A DNA stretch of 5,066 nucleotides from JAICNR01 sp035687725 (GTDB lineage Bacteria; Gemmatimonadota; Gemmatimonadetes; JACCXV01; JAHWKZ01), in NCBI GenBank assembly GCA_035687725.1, contig DASRVB010000053.1:1-5066 (forward strand), read 5' to 3'. This document shows, piece after piece, positions 1 through 5,066 of the stretch. The position numbers and the translations under genes are program-made. The notes beneath the pieces are model-generated. The model worked only from the letters and a program-made list of their open reading frames with translations, did not search any database and was not told the DNA's origin. Numbering within the stretch: the stretch's first letter is position 1; each line of letters starts with the position of its first letter.

Positions 1-627
1 CAATACGTCGCTTTCCGCATCGTACGAGCCGCGGACGATCTCTCGCTCCTCGGTTTCCCCCCGACCCTTCCCGAGGAGCCTCACGACGTCGCCCTCGCGG
101 ACGAGGCTCTCGACGCCGAGAAAGGCGCCGAAATCGCGCTCCGGGTTCCGCAGGAGCGCCCCCAGCGAGCCGTCCGGGCGCTCCTCGACGAGGAGATGGA
201 ACGTGAACGTGTCCTCGAACGGCACGACCTCGCCGCTCCAGCGCCCGGCACCCTCCGACGTCAGGACCACCGGGGATGCGCGGCCGCCCATGGCCGGCGA
301 CCTGGGAGACATCCACGCCCCGCGGATGGTGCCGTCGTCCTGCAGCATTCCCCGAAATGCCCCCTCTCCGCGCGGCAGCTCGAAGGAGAGCTCGTCCCCG
401 TTCACGCGGATGGGCAGGAGGCGTCCCATCATGTCCGCCGTGTACGTCGACCCTTCCCGCCGGATTACCAGCGGACCACGGGCGTCCGGTCCGAACCTGC
501 GCTTGGCCATCCAGAGGCCTTCCAGCGTATCGGCCGCGAACAGGCCCGATCGAGGGGGAGCATCGGGTGGAACGGGTACGGCCATTGCCAGAGCGAACGC
601 GAAGGCCATAGCGGGAACTCGGGTCAC
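1..627 (-). CDS. Secreted protein of unknown function, N-terminal part (partial, runs off left edge)
   Basis: The minus strand reads open from here to the window edge without a stop, giving 209 codons; the end is missing. The GTG at 627 is chosen because AGGTGAG (638-632) sits 4 nt upstream. An in-frame GTG at 636 and an ATG at 609 are alternatives with poorer ribosome sites. Residues 4-19 form an Ala/Met/Phe/Val-rich hydrophobic stretch followed by a Pro-rich segment, which fits a Sec signal peptide and export. The mature part begins with a GLW motif (37-39) and continues as alternating short strands rich in Gly, Asp and Arg (for example VVPFEDTFTFHLLVEE), suggesting a beta-rich, lipocalin-like or barrel fold. 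I recall similar domains preceding serine hydrolase (class C beta-lactamase-like) domains, but no catalytic motif lies within the window, so this is only a guess. The plus-strand ORFs over it are shadows. Confidence 0.72.
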   Translation of the reverse strand, partial: MTRVPAMAFAFALAMAVPVPPDAPPRSGLFAADTLEGLWMAKRRFGPDARGPLVIRREGSTYTADMMGRLLPIRVNGDELSFELPRGEGAFRGMLQDDGTIRGAWMSPRSPAMGGRASPVVLTSEGAGRWSGEVVPFEDTFTFHLLVEERPDGSLGALLRNPERDFGAFLGVESLVREGDVVRLLGKGRGETEEREIVRGSYDAESDVL

Positions 628-631
628 GGGG

Positions 632-638
632 CTCACCT
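632..638 (-). promoter_or_regulatory. Ribosome binding site deciding the GTG start at 627
   Basis: Read on the minus strand, AGGTGAG lies 4 nt before the GTG at 627. The alternative GTG at 636 overlaps this motif, and the ATG at 609 has no purine-rich stretch at the right distance. This favours 627 as the start of the secreted protein. Confidence 0.5.
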
Positions 639-840
639 GCCTGGTGTGGTCGTTGGAATCCACCCTCCCTGGACGCATCGAAAGGGTTCGTCGTCAGGCT
701 CCCGCGGGACCAATTCTATTGCCATACCACCGGGATGAGGGCGAGGTGGGGAGGGCCGGCCGGTTATGGAGCGGGGACGATCCCGTGCCTGGCTATTGTC
801 GAACGCCGCTGTTGGAGCCGCAGCTCCCGGCTCGGTGAAG

Positions 841-880
841 AGGTATACCCAGGTCGATGGATAGGTATACCCAGGTCGAT
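841..880. repeat. Tandem 18-bp direct repeat with embedded palindrome; possible operator pair
   Basis: AGGTATACCCAGGTCGAT occurs perfectly twice, at 841-858 and 863-880, with a 4-bp gap and a 22-bp period, about two helical turns. Each copy contains the self-complementary octamer GGTATACC (842-849 and 864-871). Spaced identical sites with internal dyad symmetry in a divergent intergenic region are typical of a pair of regulator binding sites on one face of the helix. No regulator gene lies beside it in the window, so the binding protein is unknown. A neutral tandem duplication cannot be excluded. Confidence 0.6.
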
Positions 881-970
881 TGAATTGCCCAACCGTTCAG
901 GATACTTTAACTGGAATCGCAAAAACCCTGGGCCGCATTCCCGGAACATCGCTTTCCGCGGGGTGCCTGC

Positions 971-1162
971 ATGGCGCGTCTTCTCGCTCTTTGCCCCCAA
1001 TCCGGCGTCGTGCTGGATACGGGCGTCAGATGGACTTCGATCCTTCCGTTGGCCGAGCAACGGATTCCGGTCTTTTGTCCATCTTGCGGAATGATTCACA
1101 GTCTCAGCACCTATCTGGAAAAGCTCATGCCTCAGGCTTCGAGCGATCCCGCAGACCCCTGA
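971..1162 (+). CDS. Small CPxCG zinc-ribbon-like protein (63 aa)
   Basis: The translation has Cys8-Pro-x-x-Gly near the N-terminus and a Cys36-Pro-Ser-Cys39-Gly-x-x-His43 motif, with a DTGV segment between. This spacing matches small cytosolic proteins, common in alphaproteobacteria, that read roughly CPxTGxxxxTG...CPxCGxxH; these are presumed to bind zinc and have no established function. The four ligand-type residues (C8, C36, C39, H43) are all present, and about 60 residues is the normal size for that group. The ATG at 971 is used; the upstream GGGGTG is a mediocre ribosome site about 6 nt away. The codons are less GC-biased than those of the large neighbouring genes, which could indicate acquisition or relaxed selection. 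An overlapping longer ORF in another frame (from 880) is uninformative over this stretch. Expression is uncertain. Confidence 0.55.
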   Translation: MARLLALCPQSGVVLDTGVRWTSILPLAEQRIPVFCPSCGMIHSLSTYLEKLMPQASSDPADP

Positions 1163-1197
1163 TCAAACAAAGCAACAAGTCGCCGTTCCGGAAAGCT

Positions 1198-1413
1198 ATG
1201 CCGCTCCTCGAGGTGCTCGTCCGGACCGGTCTGTCCACCGAGATGACGACGACGCTTCTGGCCGATGGCCCACCGCTGCTCATGGACCACCTCGCTGCAG
1301 AGAGCCCGCTGCCGAAACAAATGGCGCGGCAGTTCCTGGAAAAGGTCAGCGGCGAGAGCTACGGGTATGACGTCGAGGCGTGGAGGACCTGGATCGCCGG
1401 ATTAGGAGCGTAA
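1198..1413 (+). CDS. Small HEAT-repeat-like ORF (71 aa), possibly the 3' remnant of a larger gene
   Basis: From the ATG at 1198, 71 codons run to a TAA at 1411. The C-terminal third, reading roughly ARQFLEKVSGESYGYDVEAW then RTWI, resembles the final helix pair of bacterial HEAT-repeat proteins, where an R-A/x-A-L-x-x-L-TG element is followed by a Y/F-G-x-D-x-x-x-W-x-x-W tail. The preceding helical segment (LLADGPPLLMDHL) fits the first helix of such a repeat. Only one repeat is present, whereas family members normally carry many, so this may be a decayed 3' end rather than a working gene. The frame stays open upstream to about 880, but that part overlaps the zinc-ribbon ORF and does not look protein-like. 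The ribosome site is weak (GGAAAG very close to ATG). It follows the zinc-ribbon stop by 35 nt. Confidence 0.38.
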   Translation: MPLLEVLVRTGLSTEMTTTLLADGPPLLMDHLAAESPLPKQMARQFLEKVSGESYGYDVEAWRTWIAGLGA

Positions 1414-1507
1414 CCGGAAGAGATCGGGCTGACGGCGATCACTCGCCGCGGTTCTCCCACGCCCTCACCCCGGAAGGACACCCTCGGAGTTCGACCCACC
1501 ATCCTCA

Positions 1508-1564
1508 GGAATCGCGATCGCCGGCGGGGACGCCGAGCGGGGCGCCCGGTTACGGAAGTGCTAG
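1508..1564 (+). pseudogene. Relic of an NB-ARC/TPR-type gene 3' region
   Basis: Read in the frame of 1511, this stretch encodes GIAIAGGDAERGARL and then reaches a TAG at 1562. The NB-ARC/TPR protein encoded on the opposite strand contains GIAIARGDAERGARL, a single difference over 15 residues. At DNA level 1508-1549 matches the complement of 3654-3695 at 37 of 42 positions. No upstream TPR sequence in any frame and no ribosome site or start accompanies it, so it cannot be a functional gene. The best reading is a leftover fragment of a paralogous regulator, lying in inverted orientation relative to the surviving gene. The similarity fades after the RGARL segment, just before the palindrome at 1557. 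Confidence 0.6.
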
Positions 1565-1580
1565 ACTTCTAGCACTAGAA
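1557..1580. promoter_or_regulatory. Overlapping palindromes, likely operator of the amidohydrolase gene
   Basis: AGTGCTAGA (1557-1565) and TCTAGCACT (1568-1576) are perfect 9-bp inverted arms separated by 2 bp. A second palindrome, TTCTAG-CA-CTAGAA (1567-1580), shares the right arm. Such tight, short-spaced, overlapping dyads are typical of a dimeric repressor site and too short in loop to be a terminator. The element lies about 45 bp before the amidohydrolase start and covers the -35 and spacer of the predicted promoter, so binding would be expected to block transcription. I cannot name the regulator; none is encoded in the window. Confidence 0.6.
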
Positions 1581-1590
1581 ACGCTATCCT
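1562..1590 (+). promoter_or_regulatory. Candidate sigma70-type promoter of the amidohydrolase gene
   Basis: TAGACT (1562-1567) and TATCCT (1585-1590) each match four of six bases of the -35 and -10 consensus and are separated by exactly 17 nt. Transcription would begin near 1597, leaving a leader of about 30 nt with the ribosome site at 1616. The match is moderate, but the coincidence with the palindromic element and the position just upstream of a strong ribosome site support it. Confidence 0.4.
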
Positions 1591-1615
1591 TCCAGCCAGC
1601 TCCGATCCTTCCCGC

Positions 1616-1622
1616 AGGAGGT
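1616..1622 (+). promoter_or_regulatory. Ribosome binding site deciding the amidohydrolase start at 1626
   Basis: AGGAGGT is a near-perfect anti-16S sequence 3-4 nt before the ATG at 1626. It is the reason for starting the protein there rather than at an in-frame codon at 1380, which would add 82 residues of Pro/Ser/His-rich, non-protein-like sequence and would bury the signal peptide. Confidence 0.75.
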
Positions 1623-1625
1623 CTC

Positions 1626-3413
1626 ATGGCTTCTCGGCTCGCCCCGCTCGGGATTCTCGCGTCTCTCTTTCTCGGCAGCGCTCCCGGCGTCGCGCAGGAC
1701 CTGCTGGCGATCCGCGATGTGACGGTGATCGACGGATCGGGCGGGGCGGCGATTCCGAGCGCCACCGTGCTCATCGAGGGTAGTCGAATCCTGGCGGTGA
1801 GCGCCGACGCCATGGAGATCCCGCGAGAGACCCGCATGGTCGAGGGGGAGGGGAAGTTTCTGATCCCGGGCCTGTGGGACATGCACACCCACCTGTCGAA
1901 GGCGCGTTCGCCGGCGCTGCCGCTCCTGGTTGCGAGCGGAGTGCTGGGAGTTCGGGACGCGGGTGGCGACATGGCGGAGCTCCAACGATGGGAGTCGGAG
2001 ATCCACGCCGACGAGCGAGCCGGGCCCCGCATCGTGATGGCGGGCCCGTACCTGGAGAGCCCGGCCAACGTTCTGAGGGTGCTGCTCGCGGAGACAGTCG
2101 AGCCCGAGGAGCGGACGCGAATCCCCGTCGACGGGCCCTCCGACGCGCGCCGGGTGGTGGACTCGATCGCGGCCGCCGGCGCCGATCTCGTGAAGGTCCG
2201 GACGTGGCGCGACCTCGAGACGTTCCGCGCGATCGCCGTAACCGCGCGCGAGCGCGGGCTGCCACTTGCCGCCCATGTGTTCGGCCTGCCGCCCGAGATG
2301 CTGCGCGAGGGACTCGTATCCAGCATCGAGCACTTCGTGGAGCTCCCGGCCGCCTGGACGCGTGAAGAGCGGCTCGATTTCTATGCGGACTTGGGGGAGA
2401 AGGGGACGGTGGTAGTCGCCACGCTCGCGACGTTCGCGGAATCCGTGCTCGTCATGCCGGAGTCGCTCGCCATGGCCGTGGAGAACGCCGAGGGCGTATC
2501 GGCCTTCCTGCGCGCCGACTGGCGTGAGCAGCTCGCCGATCAGTCTCGGGGAGCCGTCGAGGGATGGCGGTCGTACTACCCGACGGTGGTCGAGTCCTGG
2601 CGCGAGATGCGCGAGGCGGGCATGCGGCTCCTGCCCGGCAGCGACCTGGCGGTCGCGGGGATCCTCCCGGGCGCGAGCCTCCACCGGAACCTCGCCCTCA
2701 TGGTCGAGCAGGTGGGACTCTCCCCGATGGAAGCGATCGTCGCCGGCACCCGCCACTCGGCCGAATATCTGGGCCTGTCGGATTCTCTGGGGGTGATCGC
2801 GCCCGGAATGGTCGCCGACCTGGTCCTCCTCGACGCCGATCCGCTGGCCGACATCCGGAACACGGCCCGCGTCGCGGCGGTGATCCAGGAGGGCCGGCTG
2901 CTCGATCGCGCGGCGCTGGACTCGCTGAGCGAGCGGGCTCTGCGCGATCCGGCGATCGTCGAGAACGACTGGCTGCCGCGGCCCGCGACCGACGAGCTGG
3001 TCGAGCTGCGCGCGCACCTCGAGGCCATCGACGCGGCGGGCTCCGCCTCGGACGTCACGGCGGCGCTGGGTACGCTGGAATCGTTCGAAGGCGCGGCGAA
3101 GCTGCCCGTGGGACCCACGGCAGTCGACAATACGATAGAGGCGGCAGTCAACCGGGCGGGCTACAGGCTGCTCCGGGCCGGGGATGTCGCAGGCGCGATC
3201 GAGGTGTTCCGCGTCAACGCCGACATGTTCCCCACCTCCGCCAATGCCTGGGACAGCCTGGCCGAGGCGCACATGGAGCGTGGCGACCGGGTGCGGGCGA
3301 TCGAGCACTACCGGCGCTCGCTCGAGCTCGATCCCGGGAACGACAACGCCCGCGAGCGTCTGGAAGCGCTTGGCGCGCCGGAGAAGGGCGACGGAGACGC
3401 CGCCGCACCGTAG
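1626..3413 (+). CDS. Secreted imidazolonepropionase-like amidohydrolase with C-terminal TPRs (595 aa)
   Basis: Residues 1-23 form a signal peptide (MASR, a Leu/Ala-rich core, then APGVA before Gln24), so the enzyme should act in the periplasm or outside. The amidohydrolase-superfamily hallmarks follow in order: the small beta-sandwich start (LLAIRDVTVIDGSG, 26-39), PGLWDMHTHL (81-90) with metal ligands His87 and His89, a probable carboxylated Lys190 in LVKVRTW, His217 in AAHVFG, His235 in SIEH and Asp340 in PGSD. The closing strand GVIAPGMVADLVLLDADPL (389-407) ends the usual enzyme at about residue 425. This full ligand set points to a binuclear metal site. The substrate cannot be read from sequence; relatives cleave cyclic amides, X-Pro dipeptides or similar amides. 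The extra C-terminus holds two TPR motifs (about 509-578, ending LELDPGN), probably for protein contact or scaffolding. It has its own promoter and operator-like palindrome, and it converges with the regulator gene 24 nt downstream. Confidence 0.9.
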   Translation: MASRLAPLGILASLFLGSAPGVAQDLLAIRDVTVIDGSGGAAIPSATVLIEGSRILAVSADAMEIPRETRMVEGEGKFLIPGLWDMHTHLSKARSPALPLLVASGVLGVRDAGGDMAELQRWESEIHADERAGPRIVMAGPYLESPANVLRVLLAETVEPEERTRIPVDGPSDARRVVDSIAAAGADLVKVRTWRDLETFRAIAVTARERGLPLAAHVFGLPPEMLREGLVSSIEHFVELPAAWTREERLDFYADLGEKGTVVVATLATFAESVLVMPESLAMAVENAEGVSAFLRADWREQLADQSRGAVEGWRSYYPTVVESWREMREAGMRLLPGSDLAVAGILPGASLHRNLALMVEQVGLSPMEAIVAGTRHSAEYLGLSDSLGVIAPGMVADLVLLDADPLADIRNTARVAAVIQEGRLLDRAALDSLSERALRDPAIVENDWLPRPATDELVELRAHLEAIDAAGSASDVTAALGTLESFEGAAKLPVGPTAVDNTIEAAVNRAGYRLLRAGDVAGAIEVFRVNADMFPTSANAWDSLAEAHMERGDRVRAIEHYRRSLELDPGNDNARERLEALGAPEKGDGDAAAP

Positions 3414-3437
3414 TCGATCCGCTCGACCTCGACTGGC

Positions 3438-5066
3438 TCAGCCGATCCGGCGATGCAGGGGTGCGGAGCCCTCCGACGCGGCGAGGGCGAGGACGGCCTC
3501 GGGGTCGAGCGCCGAGCCCTCGGACGAGAGCGCCGTGAACTTGGTCTTGCGGAGCCGCTCGAGCGCGGCGCCGCGGAGCGCCTCCAGCGCCCGGGCGTCG
3601 TCGGGGGGCAGCGCTCCCGCGCGTCCGACGAGCTTCTGGATGCCGCCCAGGAGCCGAGCGCCGCGCTCGGCGTCCCCGCGCGCGATCGCGATGCCGGCGA
3701 TCCCGATGAGGGCCCGCGCGGTGCCGCTCGCGTAGTCCAGGTCGCGGAACATGTCGAGCGACTCGAGGAACCTCTCGCGGGCGTCGGTGACCCGACCCGA
3801 GTCCATGAGCGCGTGTCCGAGCGAGGCCATCGTCCAGCCCACGTTCACCTTCTGCCCGACCTGGCAGAAGCTCTCTAGCGCCCCCTCGTAGAAGTCCACC
3901 GCCTGGCGTACGGCGCCCCGCCGGCGCGCCACGTCGCCCAGCCGCAGGAGCCCCTGTCCGACCGAGTGGACGAGACCCATCTGCCGGGCCAGCGAAACGC
4001 TCTCCTGGAGCAACTCTTGGGCGCGGACGTCGTCGCCCTGGTCGAGCGCCACCTGCCCGAGGGCGTTCAGCGCGATCGCCCGCCGGCGGTCGTCCCCGCT
4101 CTTCCGGCTCCGCGCGAGGCACTCCTCGAACGCCGCCCGCGCCGGCTCCACGCGCCCGGACTCGAGGTGCGCGAAGCCGAGCGTCTCGAGCGCCCGGGTG
4201 TATCCCGCCTCGTCGGCTTCGCTCCGGAAGAGCGAGAGGCTCTCTTCGACGAGCTCCACCGACTCCTCGTGCTCGCCGTGTGCCAGCGCCATCCAGAACG
4301 CCCCGAGGAGCGCCTTGGCGCGCGCCACCGGCTCGCCATCGGCGTTCTCGATCGCGATGGCCTGGCCGAGCCAGGTCCGGGCGTCCGCCAGGTACCCCTC
4401 CGTCCACCAGAAGGGCCAGAGCGCCGCGGCCAGCCGCAGCGCGACCCCGCCTTCCTCGCGATCGACCGCCCACCGAACCGCCGCGCGCACGTTCTCGTGG
4501 TCGCGCTCGACGCGGCGGAGCCAGTCGTCCTGCCCGTCCGCGCAGTAGTGCCGCTCTCCCTCCTCGACCCAGTCGAGGACGACGCTCGCGTGGCGGCGGC
4601 GGCAGGCTTCCTCCTCGCCGCTCGCCGCGAGGACCTTCTGCGCGTAGGCCTGGACCGTGTCCAGCATCGCGAAGCGGGGCTCGCCCGCCGTCTCGAGCTG
4701 GCTGACCAGGCTCAGGTCGACGAGCGAGGCGAGCCCGTCGACGAGATCGACGGCGGGCACGTCCCACCCCTCGAACAGCGGCTCGGCCAGGTCCAGCCCG
4801 AAGCCGCCCGAGAACACGGCCAGCCGGCGGAAGAGCTCGCGCTCGCTCTCGCCCAGGAGCTCGTAGCTCCACTCGATGGCGCCAGCCAGCGTGCGCTGGC
4901 CGGGAGCCGTGTTCGCGGGCCCCCGCGACAGGAACGCGAAGCGGTCCTCGAGGTGCCTCGCGATCGCCTGCGGCGTCAGCGACTTGACGCGCGCGGCCGC
5001 GAGCTCGATCGCCAGCGGCAGCCCGTCCAGACGGCGGCAGATGTCGGCCACGGCGTCCAGGTTCTT
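3438..5066 (-). CDS. NB-ARC/TPR signalling protein, C-terminal 542 aa (partial, runs off right edge)
   Basis: The frame is open from the right edge to a TGA at 3440-3438, so the true start lies outside; the GTG at 5051 is internal. The visible part begins with the end of the NB-ARC ATPase module, including the GLPLAIELAAARV motif (visible residues 15-27), and continues into the winged-helix-like segment RTLAGAIEWSYELL...LFRRLAVFSGGF (58-89). It then has the DHENVRAAVRWAV linker and about seven TPR-like repeats (roughly 200-460). This order is known from STAND ATPase regulators (AfsR/SARP, LuxR-type MalT-like, adenylate-cyclase or kinase fusions), where TPRs sense a ligand or partner and NTP binding switches an effector. 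No LuxR-type helix-turn-helix follows the TPRs; the protein ends shortly after VLALAASEG. Any output domain must therefore be N-terminal, outside the window, as must the P-loop. It likely acts in the cytosol. Confidence 0.88.
   Translation of the reverse strand, partial: KNLDAVADICRRLDGLPLAIELAAARVKSLTPQAIARHLEDRFAFLSRGPANTAPGQRTLAGAIEWSYELLGESERELFRRLAVFSGGFGLDLAEPLFEGWDVPAVDLVDGLASLVDLSLVSQLETAGEPRFAMLDTVQAYAQKVLAASGEEEACRRRHASVVLDWVEEGERHYCADGQDDWLRRVERDHENVRAAVRWAVDREEGGVALRLAAALWPFWWTEGYLADARTWLGQAIAIENADGEPVARAKALLGAFWMALAHGEHEESVELVEESLSLFRSEADEAGYTRALETLGFAHLESGRVEPARAAFEECLARSRKSGDDRRRAIALNALGQVALDQGDDVRAQELLQESVSLARQMGLVHSVGQGLLRLGDVARRRGAVRQAVDFYEGALESFCQVGQKVNVGWTMASLGHALMDSGRVTDARERFLESLDMFRDLDYASGTARALIGIAGIAIARGDAERGARLLGGIQKLVGRAGALPPDDARALEALRGAALERLRKTKFTALSSEGSALDPEAVLALAASEGSAPLHRRIG

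Larger units (their letters stand above)
628..970. other. Intergenic region between divergent genes
   Basis: This stretch separates the minus-strand secreted protein from the plus-strand small ORF, and no reading frame in it looks protein-like. On the minus strand, TAGAAT (718-713) matches five of six bases of a sigma70 -10 box and could serve the secreted protein, but no good -35 is seen 16-18 nt upstream. On the plus side, the only structured element is the tandem repeat at 841-880. Just after it, TTGAAT (880-885) and GATACT (901-906) are weak promoter-like hexamers with a short 15-nt spacer. Composition becomes noticeably more A+T-rich after about 840. Confidence 0.5.

Noticed and set aside
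203..838. Long plus-strand ORF over the left region
   Set aside because: It is antisense to the open minus-strand frame with signal peptide and coherent codon use; its own translation is low-complexity Pro/Arg/Ser-rich shadow sequence.
880..970. N-terminal part of a 177-codon ORF beginning at a TTG at 880
   Set aside because: It starts inside the direct repeat, has no ribosome site, and its first half overlaps the zinc-ribbon ORF with no protein-like pattern of its own.
1380..1625. In-frame 82-codon extension upstream of the amidohydrolase
   Set aside because: The extension is Pro/Ser/His-rich and non-protein-like, would place the signal peptide internally, and lacks a ribosome site, whereas AGGAGGT lies directly before the ATG at 1626.
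1584..3308. 574-codon minus-strand ORF opposite the amidohydrolase
   Set aside because: It is Arg/His/Gly-rich, has no recognisable domain and lies opposite a clearly recognised enzyme; long antisense ORFs are expected in GC-rich genes.
3413..3427. GTCGA/TCGAC hairpin between the convergent genes as a terminator
   Set aside because: The stem is only 5 bp, overlaps the stop codon and has no U-tract on either strand; too weak to call.
3214..4872. 552-codon minus-strand ORF in another frame over the NB-ARC/TPR gene
   Set aside because: Its translation is extremely Arg/Ala/Gly/Pro-rich, typical of a shifted frame in GC-rich DNA, while the other frame has clear NB-ARC and TPR motifs.

Overview
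The window is GC-rich, with strongly GC-biased third codon positions in its three large genes. Their makeup (secreted imidazolonepropionase-like amidohydrolase, secreted barrel-like protein, NB-ARC/TPR regulator) resembles a soil or metagenomic bacterium of the Gemmatimonadota/Acidobacteriota type. That placement is inferred from protein style only; no rRNA or other marker is present.

Layout from left to right: (1) 1-627, minus strand, the N-terminal 209 codons of a secreted protein that runs off the left edge. (2) 628-970, a non-coding region between divergent genes, holding a perfect 18-bp tandem direct repeat (841-880, 22-bp period) with a GGTATACC palindrome in each copy. (3) 971-1562, an accessory-looking patch of somewhat lower GC: a 63-aa CPxCG zinc-ribbon-like ORF, a 71-aa HEAT-like ORF that may be a gene remnant, and a short relic of an NB-ARC/TPR gene end. 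(4) 1557-1590, overlapping palindromes on a plausible promoter, just upstream of (5) 1626-3413, a secreted metal-dependent amidohydrolase with two C-terminal TPRs. (6) 3438-5066, minus strand, convergent with the amidohydrolase: the C-terminal 542 aa of an NB-ARC/TPR signalling protein whose N-terminus lies beyond the right edge.

No operon is visible. The genes are divergent, convergent or separated by gaps, so a shared pathway cannot be argued. The amidohydrolase appears to be a single transcription unit with its own operator-like element. The most informative oddity is a 42-bp stretch at 1508-1549 that is about 88% identical, in inverted orientation, to coding sequence inside the NB-ARC/TPR gene (3654-3695). 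It suggests that a paralogue of that gene once lay where the amidohydrolase upstream region is now. I see no defence system, CRISPR array, transposase, tRNA or rRNA, and no convincing previously undescribed system.
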